Counted from the stretch's first letter, positions 8,817-17,613 are shown. The stretch: DNA of 64,000 nucleotides from Persicitalea sp964500445 (GCA_964500445.1 CAZCOG010000002.1:186001-250000), one strand, 5' to 3'. A program made the numbers and translations. The notes: generated by a model from the letters alone, not told the origin.

Positions 8817-9029
8817 GTAAAGACCAATAACCCCGCTGGAAGGCCAAAAGGATGTTCCAACCGGGTAGGGTCTGAGTTCAGGGAGCGCGTAATAGGCTTT
8901 GTAGAGGAATGCTGGGAGCAGATAGAAAACGACTTTGACCAACTCAAACTCAAAGAACGGATCGTATTCTTTGAAAAGCTTATGACTTACGCCCTACCGA
9001 AGTTGCAAGCCGTGGCCGCTGATCCTTAG
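8817..9029 (+). pseudogene. Remnant of a small mobile-element protein
   Basis: An open frame of 70 codons reads NNPAGRPKGCSNRVGSEFR and later KERIVFFEKLMTYALPKLQ. This resembles a short protein common near primase genes on Bacteroidota mobile elements (GRPKGxxN start, ERxxFxEKLLxYxLPK end). There is no start in this frame: an in-frame TGA precedes codon 1, and the nearest ATGs (8807, 8813) are in another frame. A one-base frameshift near 8815-8825 would join them. The gene therefore looks broken. Confidence 0.5.
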
Positions 9030-9030
9030 T

Positions 9031-9258
9031 CATAACAAAAAGTACTTCCCAGCCGACAGCACCCCCGAAACCGCCAAAGAATCTTTTCAGGCGTTGGGAA
9101 AAAAGGTAAGCGGTCAACTATCCAACCAAGAGAAGAATGCCTTCATCCAGGCCAGGTTTCAAAATGGATATACTAATTTTGGTATCGTGGATGACTTTCC
9201 CCTTCTTGGATTTAGTGATGAAAGGCAACTTGGAGTTTTTCTGAAAAATCGGAAATAA
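9031..9258 (+). pseudogene. Open reading frame without start, probable gene remnant
   Basis: A 75-codon frame reading KKYFPADSTPETAKESFQAL and ending ERQLGVFLKNRK has protein-like composition but no ATG. The frame opens after a TGA at about 8982 inside the previous remnant, in a different frame. I do not recognise it. It is best read as the 3' part of a decayed gene. Confidence 0.3.
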
Positions 9259-10054
9259 ACCTGACCGCACTAGGAGAATGTCATCTTTACCCCCGCCGTT
9301 CCTCAAAAATGTGGAACCTGTGAGTCAGTCGATTAAGGCAAAAATGTATGTTACGACGCACGACATCAACTTCTATCAACCAGTTGGCAACATGACAGAA
9401 TAATCCTTTCATTATCAATGTATGATCTGAATTGATCTAACGTAGAGGTAGTGAAGATTCACGAAATGGTCGCAGAACTCGACAAAGAGGGAGACGCAAA
9501 TTTTCACAGTGGCTATCAGATAGTTAACGCTCGTCATTGCGACGAACCCCACTCAATCTTTTTTGTACAAATTATATTGCTTGCATGACTCTCAGGGAGC
9601 GATTTGTTCGCCCTTTCAGATATGATGTCAAACTAAATATTATGTGGAATATCGCAATTAACCGATTGAGTATGAACGTTTGATCAAAAATGATCAATTG
9701 GTAGGGCATTAAAGTTTCGCCCGCAATCCCTCCTTTTGATGATTCAGATTATCAGGCATCTACTCAAAATTGAAGAGTGAATAGCTGATAGCTACGTATT
9801 CACGCCCGCCGTTTTCTAAATTTTTAGAAAGCGTGGCAAATTGGGGTACGATGAAATGATTAACACTAGCGAAATACCACTCAACGGGCCACCGTCTATC
9901 TGCTATTCACAGTCAATATACCTACTAACTATCTGATAAAACGCAATAGTCGCTACACTTACCAGGTGTTAAATTTATCTTGGAATAAAAACCCGCAATC
10001 GCTGGGTAACTGCATAGCAATTCAGGCCTTTCGCTACTAAATACTTGTCAGGAC
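9259..10054. other. Non-coding stretch with short hairpins
   Basis: No convincing gene on either strand. CCGCCGTT occurs at 9293-9300 and 9806-9813, each time followed by a short hairpin (GTTCC/GGAAC near 9298-9316; TTTCTAAA/TTTAGAAA at 9813-9830 with CACGC/GCGTG outside). The rest is AT-rich with many stops and looks like decayed element sequence. Confidence 0.4.
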
Positions 10055-10112
10055 TTTACAGGAGGAATCGACCCTAACAGGCTTTGAACCTCAGTTCGAT
10101 TCCTCCTGTAAA
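10055..10112 (+). repeat. 17-bp perfect inverted repeat before the J-domain gene
   Basis: TTTACAGGAGGAATCGA at 10055-10071 is exactly complemented by TCGATTCCTCCTGTAAA at 10096-10112 across a 24-nt centre. It ends 33 nt before the J-domain start. It could be an RNA hairpin, a paired protein-binding site or a recombination remnant. It lacks the T run of a simple terminator for the plus strand. Confidence 0.7.
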
Positions 10113-10145
10113 AATCAATTATTCAAAGGTCAAAGCCCGTCCCGT

Positions 10146-11441
10146 ATGGCAAATCATTACGAAGTCCTTGGAGTCTCTCAGAATGCGTCAGCCGAAGACA
10201 TCAGACGGGCATACAGACAGTTGGCCTTAGAGTACCATCCTGATAGAAACTTTGGATCAACCACTCACGAAGAAAAATTCAGGGAAATTACCCAAGCCTA
10301 CCAAGTATTAACCAACTCAGATAGTAGGGTCAGATACGATTACCTACTGAATGAATTGCGAAACGTCGGTGCCAGGCAAGGCGACGCTAACAATACCCGC
10401 CCCCAAGAAAGCTATCAAGCGCACCCGCCCCAATTAATGCTCAATGCGATTTTGAACCTAAGAAAGCAACTGAGAGGGATGGCAAGGGAGGACGTAAATC
10501 TGACAGAGCTATACAACGTGTTGAGCAGAATTCTATCCAATTACAATATTGACCAAGTACTGAGGTATGACGACATAGAAGTAAACGAAAAGATAATTCA
10601 AGAAACCTCACACTTCTTAAAGTTTTTGACATATCCGCACGTCGAGGATATTTCATATATGCTTGACAGGCTAGCAGGTTCAGATGAAAAGACCAAGAAC
10701 AAAATAGATACCTACCGTAATCGAAGGCACTATTTCGCCCAAGCGGGAAAAGTGGTAAGGTATGGTTTACGTGTCGTTTTGCTGCTTGTTTTCTTAACTA
10801 TGGCTGTATTTGTTATTCGAGGCGGAGACCCCAAGCCCGAGCCAGACCCGGTCAATGGCGATATAGTTGTAATTCATCCTGATTCTCTTTTGCCAATTCC
10901 CATTGATCCCAAACCAAAAGTACCAAAAACCAAAACCCAGGAAGAGGTATTTCAGGAGAGAAAACAAAAAATGCTCGAAGAAGGGTGGGTGGATGAATAT
11001 GTCAGAAATGGACAATTAACATCTTGTTACAATGTCCTGCCGCAATACGAGGAGATTGATAATTATTTAGAAGTGTACGTGGGAGGCGGAACGAATGTAG
11101 CCATTAAACTTATGGATCAATCAAATGATTTGTGTATACGCTATGTATTCATAAACAGCGGTTCGACATACAGAATAGAAAACATTCCACAAGGGAGGTA
11201 CTATTTGAAAATTGCCTATGGTAAAGAATGGCTTTCCAAAATTGAAAACGGCCAATGTGTTGGTAAATTTATTCGCAATCCCGTTTATGAAAGAGGCGAC
11301 GAGGTTCTAGATTACTATGTGAAGCAAATCTTTGGGGTAACCAATGTGCCAATTTTCCGGCTTAGGCTTGACGTTGTGTCATATCAGGTTGAGAGCACTT
11401 TTGATTCTCACGACATTTCTGAAAGCGAATTCAACCAGTGA
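10146..11441 (+). CDS. Membrane-anchored J-domain protein
   Basis: A 431-residue protein. Residues 1-65 are a canonical J domain with HPD at 31-33, which stimulates a DnaK-type Hsp70. It lacks the Gly/Phe region and cysteine-rich zinc domain of DnaJ. Residues 95-200 are helical and unassigned. One membrane segment lies at about 206-226, then a Pro/Asp linker (DPKPEPDPVNGD). A C-terminal domain of about 150 residues has a beta-rich look (LEVYVGGGTNVAIKLMD, YRIENIPQGRYYLKIAYG), reminiscent of small extracytoplasmic beta-sandwich folds. Topology would place the J domain in the cytoplasm and the beta domain outside. It sits alone between decayed sequence and tRNA-Asn. Function is unknown; a role in the defence island is only suggested by location. 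Confidence 0.8.
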   Translation: MANHYEVLGVSQNASAEDIRRAYRQLALEYHPDRNFGSTTHEEKFREITQAYQVLTNSDSRVRYDYLLNELRNVGARQGDANNTRPQESYQAHPPQLMLNAILNLRKQLRGMAREDVNLTELYNVLSRILSNYNIDQVLRYDDIEVNEKIIQETSHFLKFLTYPHVEDISYMLDRLAGSDEKTKNKIDTYRNRRHYFAQAGKVVRYGLRVVLLLVFLTMAVFVIRGGDPKPEPDPVNGDIVVIHPDSLLPIPIDPKPKVPKTKTQEEVFQERKQKMLEEGWVDEYVRNGQLTSCYNVLPQYEEIDNYLEVYVGGGTNVAIKLMDQSNDLCIRYVFINSGSTYRIENIPQGRYYLKIAYGKEWLSKIENGQCVGKFIRNPVYERGDEVLDYYVKQIFGVTNVPIFRLRLDVVSYQVESTFDSHDISESEFNQ

Positions 11442-12012
11442 GAGGCATTTCTGATCCCGTCATTTGATGTAATTTGGGTTATAGACCGCCCCCCTGTACC
11501 ATTCAGTACCCCGCAAATAAAAATGGCTGAGGTCTGGAGACTGTCCCCCCACGGCCCAAAGTCCCCGCCGCTTTTTTCCCTACCCCCGTCAGTTCGGATA
11601 GGGCAAACCGGTTCAGAAAAAAATAAAGGGTGACAAACTGAAATGCCTTGATAGATTTTTCGCAGGGAAAGAAGCCAGGCAGCAATCAAGCAAACTATAC
11701 TTCAGCCAGCCCTTACTGTATCCTCAACAACTCAACGGCACTCTTTTACAACCGTTGGGCTTAGCCCCTTGCCGTTCGAAACGGACAGTGAACACAAGTA
11801 GGTTACGGGTATCGAACGGACCGGACAGAACGAAGGTATTGGTTTACCAAAGTCGGCTTTCCTGACCTTGCCTCCGAAATAGGCAGATAAGTTTTGATAG
11901 TCGTAAAAGAATGTTTAGAGCCACTATCACGCCCTGTTCTCCGGTTATCACTCTTTATTCCGCGTGCCAAATCCTCAGTTATGTATTGCAATTCGTATTG
12001 CAACCAAAGAAA
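11442..12012. other. Intergenic, no supported gene
   Basis: About 570 nt between the J-domain gene and the tRNA-Asn terminator. Short frames exist on the minus strand, but none has recognisable sequence. It contains C-runs and a G+C-mixed composition. I see no integrase remnant and no copy of the tRNA 3' end. Confidence 0.4.
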
Positions 12013-12042
12013 AAGCACCTAGCAATCTAATGCTAAGTGCTT
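12013..12042 (-). terminator. Rho-independent terminator of tRNA-Asn
   Basis: On the minus strand AAGCAC-TTAGCA, six-base loop, TGCTA-G-GTGCTT followed by TTTTTCTTT, 12 nt after the tRNA 3' end. The stem has a single mismatch. Confidence 0.8.
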
Positions 12043-12053
12043 GACTTTCAGGC

Positions 12054-12126
12054 TCCCGAAGCTGGGCTCGAACCAGCGACCCTCTGATTAACAGTCAGAT
12101 GCTCTAACCGACTGAGCTATTCGGGA
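12054..12126 (-). tRNA. tRNA-Asn (GTT)
   Basis: A 73-nt cloverleaf on the minus strand: acceptor TCCCGAA/TTCGGGA, D arm GCTC/GAGC, anticodon stem TCTGA/TCAGA around loop CTGTTAA (anticodon GTT), T arm GCTGG-TTCGAGC-CCAGC. CCA is not encoded. Accessory DNA lies directly 3' of the gene. Confidence 0.97.
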
Positions 12127-12179
12127 TCGGTTATTTAAAATTCAGCTGGCCGACCAGCGGCGTTCCTGAATTGTGGGTG

Positions 12180-12210
12180 CAAATGTAAGGTGTTACCTAA
12201 AACCACGCAA
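12180..12210 (-). promoter_or_regulatory. Promoter for tRNA-Asn
   Basis: On the minus strand TTGC (12210-12207), 19 nt, then TACATTTG (12187-12180), a very good match to the Bacteroidota -33 TTG / -7 TAnnTTTG promoter, 53 nt before the tRNA. Confidence 0.65.
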
Positions 12211-12229
12211 GCGTTGCGAAGAGTTTTTT

Positions 12230-12511
12230 TTAGCCCTGCACCTTTTCAAGCAATAACTCCTTGACTTTCCGCGCGTCGCCCTTCGTAAAATTTTTCATGA
12301 TGATCTCGGCCCGCATCCGGGGGATGACACGAATCGTAGAAAAAAAGACGCCGGAGTCGATTTCCACGCCGGAAATGTCGTTGTAAAAAACAAAATTATC
12401 GGTGCTGTTGAGGGCCTTGCGCACTTTAAAAGTCACGCCTTTTTCGCCGAAGGTGATTTCGTCGGGAAACATGGGGTTCATCAGGCCGCTGGCTCGGAAT
12501 TTCTCGTTCAT
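12230..12511 (-). CDS. Small PH-like domain protein
   Basis: A 93-residue soluble protein with alternating beta strands and one C-terminal helix (KGDARKVKELLLEKV), matching the general shape of bacterial PH-like domains (strand pattern FGEKGVTFKVRK, NFVFYNDISGVEI, IRVIPRMRAEIIMK). It lies 15 nt downstream of rsmG on the same strand and is probably in its operon. Ligand and role are unknown. Confidence 0.7.
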   Translation of the reverse strand: MNEKFRASGLMNPMFPDEITFGEKGVTFKVRKALNSTDNFVFYNDISGVEIDSGVFFSTIRVIPRMRAEIIMKNFTKGDARKVKELLLEKVQG

Positions 12512-12526
12512 GGGGTTGGGGTACTG

Positions 12527-13162
12527 CTAGTTTTTGGTCGACAAAGGTACATAAACGACTTTCTTGGTTTCAAAAAAATCTTCCTCAAAATCGTCGTTAA
12601 GATCGAAAATCTTTACACGCCCTTTGTATTCGCTGATTTCATCGGTCAGGTCGCCGCCTTTCAGGCAGAGAACGCCGTTTTTTAAATCATGAAAAGAGTT
12701 GGGACTAATACCGTGCCGGACCCAATCCACAAAAGGGGCCAGTCGCGTAACGGCCCGGCTCAGCACAAACTCGTAGTTGGCGCGTTCGACGTATTCGGCC
12801 CGGGCTTTTTCGGCCACCACATTGGGTAGTTCAAGAGCATTGCTCACTTCCTGCACCACTTTTATTTTTTTGCCGATACTATCGATCAGATGAAAGTGCG
12901 ACTGCGGAAAGAGAATGGCAAGTGGAATACCGGGAAAACCACCTCCCGTCCCGACATCCAGAATCGTGGTACCAGGCCGAAACTGAATCACCCTGGCAAT
13001 CCCCAGCGAATGCAGCACGTGTCGCTCATAGAGTGCGTCGATATCCTTACGCGAGATGACATTAATCTGTGCATTCCAGAATTTATAAAGCTCTTCTAAT
13101 TGCGCAAACTGCTCCCGCTGCCGCTCGGTCAGGTCGGGAAAGTACTTTAAGATTATTTCCAT
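12527..13162 (-). CDS. rsmG: 16S rRNA (guanine-527-N7)-methyltransferase
   Basis: A 211-residue Rossmann-fold methyltransferase matching RsmG, which methylates N7 of G527 in 16S rRNA with SAM. The SAM-binding VGTGGGFPGIPLAILFP lies at about residues 71-87, after the family N terminus (FWNAQINVISRKD, HVLHSLG). VLSRAVTRLAPF matches the conserved SRA segment. Length is normal. It is followed by the small PH-like gene. Confidence 0.95.
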   Translation of the reverse strand: MEIILKYFPDLTERQREQFAQLEELYKFWNAQINVISRKDIDALYERHVLHSLGIARVIQFRPGTTILDVGTGGGFPGIPLAILFPQSHFHLIDSIGKKIKVVQEVSNALELPNVVAEKARAEYVERANYEFVLSRAVTRLAPFVDWVRHGISPNSFHDLKNGVLCLKGGDLTDEISEYKGRVKIFDLNDDFEEDFFETKKVVYVPLSTKN

Positions 13163-13255
13163 ATGTGTTGCAGCGCTTGAGGAAGGGTGTTTAGTTGTTT
13201 AGGGTTTAGATAAGGGAACTTTGCTTGTAAAGAGCCAGCTAAACTCTTAGGTACT

Positions 13256-14629
13256 TTACACGGTCATCGCCGCCAGCAGATCGGCCTGGGTAATGATATG
13301 GACCGCGTTGGTTTCATCCCGCACGAGCAGTGCTTTATTCTCGCGGTCGATGAGAGAAGAAAGCGTGTCCACAGTACTGTCCAACCCTACAAATTTAAAG
13401 GGCTTGTCCATTACTTCCGCTACGTTCAGCTTTCGTACTTCCGGCTCCTCGATCAGTCGGTGCAGAATTACCGAATCCGTCAGACTACCCACGACTTCAC
13501 CTTCGCCGTTCACGACGGGGAGTTGCGAAATTCCCTCTTTGTTCAGGATTTTGATGGCTTCGGATACGGGTAGTTCTGCGGCGACTGTCGTCAGGTGCGC
13601 CTGTCCGTTGCGCCGATGCACGATGTCGCGGGCGGTGGCGAATGTTCTTTCCAGAAAACCGTGATCTTTCATCCAGGTATCATTGTATATTTTGCCCAGA
13701 TAGCGCGTACCATGATCGGGCAAAATAATGACCATAACGTCGTCGTCGGTGAGATGCTGGCGGGCGTATTCCAGCGCACCGTACACCGCCGAGCCGCAAC
13801 TCCATCCTACAAACAAGCCTTCTTCCCGCGCCAGCCGACGGGTCATCAAAGCAGCGTCTTTGTCCGTGACCTTCACAAAATGGTCGATCATCGCGAAGTC
13901 CACGTTTTCGGGCAAAATGTCCTCACCGATCCCTTCGGTCAGGTAGGGAAAAACCTCCTTTTCATCGAACTCGCCCGTTTCTTTGTATTTCTTAAAAACT
14001 GAGCCGTAAGTATCGATCCCCACGGTCACGATGTCGGCGTTTTGTTCTTTCAGGTACTTGCTCGTGCCGCTGGCCGTACCGCCCGTGCCGACGCCCACGC
14101 CAAAATGCGTGATTTTTCCTTCGGTTTGCTGCCAGATTTCCGGCCCGGTGGTTTCGTAGTGCGCCATGGCGTTGGCGGGATTGTCGTATTGGTTGGCGTA
14201 GAACGAGTTGGGGATTTCCTGATTCAGACGGCGGGCCACCGAGTAATAACTGCGGGGATCTTCGGGGGCGACGTTGGTCGGGCAGACGACCACCTCGGCT
14301 CCCACGGCCCGCAGGATGTCGATTTTCTCCTGCGATTGCTTGTCGGCCATCGTGAATACGCACTTGTAGCCCCGGGCGATGCCCGCCAGCGCCAGACCCA
14401 TACCCGTGTTACCGCTGGTACCTTCGATGATGGTGCCACCTGGTTTCAGGGTACCGTTCTTTTCGGCTTCTTCCACCATCCGAATTGCCATACGATCTTT
14501 CACCGAGTTACCGGGATTGAAGTACTCGACCTTTACCAGAATGGTGCCCTTTATACCTTTGTTGACGCGGTGGAGCTTAACGAGCGGCGTATTGCCGATG
14601 GTGTCGATAATGGAGTCGTAGTACTGCAT
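13256..14629 (-). CDS. PLP-dependent cystathionine beta-synthase / cysteine synthase with CBS pair
   Basis: A 457-residue protein. Residues 1-320 are the fold II PLP enzyme: IGNTPLVKL near the N terminus, the Schiff-base lysine in NPGNSVKDRMA, the substrate loop GTSGNTGMGLA and the PLP phosphate loop GVGTGGTASG. Residues about 335-457 are two CBS domains, which in this family bind adenosyl ligands. Start chosen at ATG 14629 (MQYYDSI); the longer frame to 14788 would run into the OmpA-like gene and lacks family homology. It makes cystathionine from homocysteine and serine, or cysteine from O-acetylserine; sequence alone does not decide which. Confidence 0.9.
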   Translation of the reverse strand: MQYYDSIIDTIGNTPLVKLHRVNKGIKGTILVKVEYFNPGNSVKDRMAIRMVEEAEKNGTLKPGGTIIEGTSGNTGMGLALAGIARGYKCVFTMADKQSQEKIDILRAVGAEVVVCPTNVAPEDPRSYYSVARRLNQEIPNSFYANQYDNPANAMAHYETTGPEIWQQTEGKITHFGVGVGTGGTASGTSKYLKEQNADIVTVGIDTYGSVFKKYKETGEFDEKEVFPYLTEGIGEDILPENVDFAMIDHFVKVTDKDAALMTRRLAREEGLFVGWSCGSAVYGALEYARQHLTDDDVMVIILPDHGTRYLGKIYNDTWMKDHGFLERTFATARDIVHRRNGQAHLTTVAAELPVSEAIKILNKEGISQLPVVNGEGEVVGSLTDSVILHRLIEEPEVRKLNVAEVMDKPFKFVGLDSTVDTLSSLIDRENKALLVRDETNAVHIITQADLLAAMTV

Positions 14630-14699
14630 GGCGGTCGGTCGATGAAGTTGGTTTTTGGTAAAATTAAAAAATCCGCGCCGGAAATGGCGCGGATGCAGA

Positions 14700-15731
14700 C
14701 TATATTTCGGTGATGACAAACTCCACACGGCGGTTTTTGCTTCGTTCGGATTCGGAATTTCCCTTACCGACGGGGCGGGTCGGACCATAGCCCTGGGTTT
14801 CGATGCGTTCGGTTGCGATCCCTTTCTTGGTCAGATAATCGCGGACCGCCTCAGCGCGCTGGCGCGATAGTTCGACATTCTTGTCGAAGTCACCCAGATT
14901 GTCGGTATGGCCTTCGATGCGGATTTTGAGCGAAGGGTTTTCGCGCATGATTGCCACCAATTCGTCCAACTGCTCATAGGATTCGGGCAGGAGCTCATAC
15001 TTGGACGTAGCGAAATATATTTTTTCCAGCTTCACGGTTGCTCCTTTGGCCAACGGTTTTGACTTGAGGCTGCCCTCCACTTCCTTATTTTCGTCAGCGC
15101 CAGCGTCACTTTCCGTGGACTCTGTGATTTTGTCAGGCTGATTGTTTTCTGCCGGACGCTCGGCAATTACGGGTTCCGGTACTTTGGGTTTAGGCTCAGG
15201 CTTTGCTTTCTCAGCGGGTTGCGGAGCCGCCGGGCGTGGCTGGGGCTTTTTGGTCAGCGGGTTCTTGATGTGGATTCCGTAGAAATTCCAGAAGTTAGTT
15301 TTCTCATCGGGATTGGGGCCTTCAAAAAGGTCGAAGACTTCAATGCCAGGATCAAGCCGCTCGAAATACACTTTAAAATCGACCAGTTCGTCAGAAGAAA
15401 CGCTCATCTGCTTGGGCGAAACGGGTATTCCTTCCGCTTTTACAAACATAAAACGCTGGCTCGTTACACCAGGTTTGTAAAGACGGCTGTCGGGATCGAA
15501 GCTAATCCATCCATCCTGACCCAACAGCGGCATCATGAATTTCTGGCTCAGGGCCGGGTTACCGTACTGCATATGAATGATGGTGTACTGATCGGTGAGT
15601 TCGACGCGGACAATGCGCACAGAACGCGTATAGCGCTCCTCGACGTAAGGACTATTGGTGACCTGACCGAAGGCTGCCTGAAAGCGTAAGCCCAGAGCCA
15701 GTAGCAGAAGCAGGGAAGATATTTTTCTCAT
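14700..15731 (-). CDS. OmpA-family outer membrane protein
   Basis: A 343-residue exported protein. A signal peptide covers residues 1-23 (LLLLLALG core, cleavage after FGQ or AFG). Residues about 24-160 form an unassigned beta-rich N-terminal domain. A Pro/Lys/Glu-rich linker follows at 165-220. The C-terminal OmpA domain (about 225-343) carries the peptidoglycan-binding signature RIEGHTDNLGDFDKNVELSR and NRRVEF. It probably bridges outer membrane and peptidoglycan. It lies 70 nt upstream of the CBS-domain gene on the same strand. Confidence 0.92.
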   Translation of the reverse strand: MRKISSLLLLLALGLRFQAAFGQVTNSPYVEERYTRSVRIVRVELTDQYTIIHMQYGNPALSQKFMMPLLGQDGWISFDPDSRLYKPGVTSQRFMFVKAEGIPVSPKQMSVSSDELVDFKVYFERLDPGIEVFDLFEGPNPDEKTNFWNFYGIHIKNPLTKKPQPRPAAPQPAEKAKPEPKPKVPEPVIAERPAENNQPDKITESTESDAGADENKEVEGSLKSKPLAKGATVKLEKIYFATSKYELLPESYEQLDELVAIMRENPSLKIRIEGHTDNLGDFDKNVELSRQRAEAVRDYLTKKGIATERIETQGYGPTRPVGKGNSESERSKNRRVEFVITEI

Positions 15732-15834
15732 GGCAAAAGGGGAGTTAATACGTGGCTATAACAATCCAAAAACGTCCCCTTGTGCCGGTTAGTGTGTTGA
15801 ATTTTGTTAAAGCACTAGCAGCCAGCGAATTATT

Positions 15835-16578
15835 TTAATAAAAACTTTTCCAGAATGCGGGCGCATAGCGTTCTCCGGCATGGCAGCCAAAGGGTAGTTG
15901 GTGGCCGGTGAGTTCATAACTGGCCGCCGGACTTTTCTCGAAGGCGAAGCGCAGTGCCTCCTGCCAGGGAGGTAGTTTGATAAACGGCTTCATGGGCAGC
16001 AGTCGGGTGGCTTCCAGCGAGAAGAGCATATCCTCATTTCCTTTCCAGGCGGGATAAAAGGTCTGGTAGATTTTTAGGTACCGAATGATCGCTTTCACGC
16101 GACGGAGCGACAGGCCACCGTTGAATACGAGACGGCGGTTGGCCAGGGCATTGGCAAACTGCGAAGCGGCATTGGCGGGTAGGCTGTCGAACTCGGGTTG
16201 GTAAAAGCCAGGTGCACCGAGGTAGTCGTATTTCCGGGCGCACCAGTAGGGTAGTTCATCCCGAAATACCCAGGCGTCCAGCTGGTAGATGAGCATATGC
16301 TCATACTGCGCAAAGCGACGGTAAAAATCCAGTGAGATCAGTAGTTGATTGTAGCTGTCGGTGCCAGTGAAATAGTGGTCAGGAAAAGACTCGGTATTGA
16401 CATCAGGAAATTCCCGTAAAATAGTATCGACCGCCAGCCCTTCGGGCTTGACCAGCCGGATCGGATAGCGCCCCAACATTGCTACGCCCTGCGCGAGCGA
16501 AGCGCGCTCGGATTCGCTCAGGTTTGTTTGATAAATTGGAATCAATACCACTACCGAAGGTTCCGGGAATGAATTCAT
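15835..16578 (-). CDS. DUF5672 family protein, glycosyltransferase-like
   Basis: A 247-residue cytoplasmic protein matching DUF5672: SVVVLIPIYQTNLSESE at the start, MLIYQLDAWVFRDELPYWC in the middle (D-x-W in the position of a nucleotide-sugar site), YDYLGAPGF, and a late GNEDMLFS. DUF5672 proteins look like GT-A glycosyltransferases; the substrate is unknown. The gene follows a GT2 gene by 54 nt on the same strand, so both may act in surface glycan synthesis. Confidence 0.8.
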   Translation of the reverse strand: MNSFPEPSVVVLIPIYQTNLSESERASLAQGVAMLGRYPIRLVKPEGLAVDTILREFPDVNTESFPDHYFTGTDSYNQLLISLDFYRRFAQYEHMLIYQLDAWVFRDELPYWCARKYDYLGAPGFYQPEFDSLPANAASQFANALANRRLVFNGGLSLRRVKAIIRYLKIYQTFYPAWKGNEDMLFSLEATRLLPMKPFIKLPPWQEALRFAFEKSPAASYELTGHQLPFGCHAGERYAPAFWKSFY

Positions 16579-16632
16579 CGAATGGCCAAGTACTTTTGAT
16601 ACAGTATGCGAAGATAACGGAAACGTGCCTTA

Positions 16633-17613
16633 TTATTCCAGAATATCGCCCAGAGCGGGTAGCCACCAGTCTTTGCTGCTGAACTTATAGCGGCCTGCCA
16701 GGGCTTCCTTGGCAACCGGAGCTATGCGTAGCAAACGATTTTGGGGTAAGGTCGCCCGGCGTTGAAAATGTTTATGGCGCAGGAAGAGCTTAATTAGTTT
16801 TTCGCGGGGGACGAAAGGCAACTCGCGCAAATGCAGATAGATTTCGTGCGCGTTGTCGGCTTTCTCCTGTAGTGGAGTCAGCTTTTCTGATCGGTCACGG
16901 TTCATACGGTCTTTCAATCTGACGGGTTCCATTTTTCCTCCAAACCCGACCTGTTGACTGGCGTGCATTCGGTACGAAACCAGCGGTTCGGCAATAAAAT
17001 TAATCTTGGATTCCAGACTGAGGGCCAGAGCGATCCAAGCGTCGTGAATGAGCCGGGGAATATGCGTCGGGAAAGGCATGAGGCGTTCGAGGCAGGAGCG
17101 ACGCAGGGCCAGCGTTGCGCCCGTCACGACGAAACCGCCAAACAGGATTTCGTGCGCATGGCCTGCCTGCCAGCGTCGCTGCTGGCCGGGGGTGAACTGC
17201 ACTTCCTGCCAAATGGTGGATCCCGTGGGCCGGGAGTCGCCGTCCATCACCAGCGCATTGGAAAATACTGCATCGATGTCAGGGTGTTGGCGCAGGTAAT
17301 TCGCTTGCTTTTCCACTTTATCGCCTCGCCAGGCGTCGTCCTGATCGCAGCAGAAAATAATATCGCCCCGACAAAGTGAAAGACATTTTTCAAAATTCCG
17401 GGTTGAACCCAGATTGGTTTCGTTTCTGTATATACGTACGGAAAAAGTTACTTCCTCAGCTAATTTATTCAGAATATCGAAGGTACCATCCTGGGAGCCA
17501 TCATCACACACTACCAGCTCATCTATCGAAACCGTCTGCTTTACAATGCTGTCCAATTGCTCAGACAGGTATTTTTCTCCGTTGTACGTACAGAGCGCTA
17601 CTGAAATCATCAA
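16633..17613 (-). CDS. Glycosyltransferase family 2
   Basis: A 326-residue GT-A enzyme. The N terminus ISVALCTYNGEKYLSEQLDS and ELVVCDDGSQDGT are the nucleotide-sugar binding start of GT2, and CCDQDDAWRGDK holds the DxD-type metal site with the QDD motif usual in rhamnosyltransferase-like members. No membrane segment is seen. It probably adds a sugar to a cell-surface polysaccharide. It is upstream of the DUF5672 gene; murF lies 83 nt further upstream on the same strand. Confidence 0.9.
   Translation of the reverse strand: MMISVALCTYNGEKYLSEQLDSIVKQTVSIDELVVCDDGSQDGTFDILNKLAEEVTFSVRIYRNETNLGSTRNFEKCLSLCRGDIIFCCDQDDAWRGDKVEKQANYLRQHPDIDAVFSNALVMDGDSRPTGSTIWQEVQFTPGQQRRWQAGHAHEILFGGFVVTGATLALRRSCLERLMPFPTHIPRLIHDAWIALALSLESKINFIAEPLVSYRMHASQQVGFGGKMEPVRLKDRMNRDRSEKLTPLQEKADNAHEIYLHLRELPFVPREKLIKLFLRHKHFQRRATLPQNRLLRIAPVAKEALAGRYKFSSKDWWLPALGDILE

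Noticed and set aside
10094..10112. tRNA 3'-end-like sequence (GTTCGATTCC)
   Set aside because: The flanking bases do not form a T stem and no other tRNA arms are nearby; it is explained as the arm of the inverted repeat.
11803..12018. A 71-codon minus-strand frame beside tRNA-Asn, considered as an integrase fragment
   Set aside because: No R-H-R-Y recombinase residues or other recognisable pattern; its start overlaps the tRNA terminator.
1..12053. Prophage
   Set aside because: No capsid, tail, terminase, lysis or phage integrase gene is visible; the primase-like genes alone are also found on plasmids and integrative elements.
14630..14788. 53-codon N-terminal extension of the CBS-domain enzyme
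   Set aside because: It overlaps the OmpA-like gene's 3' end and is not family-like; MQYYDSI is the usual start region.
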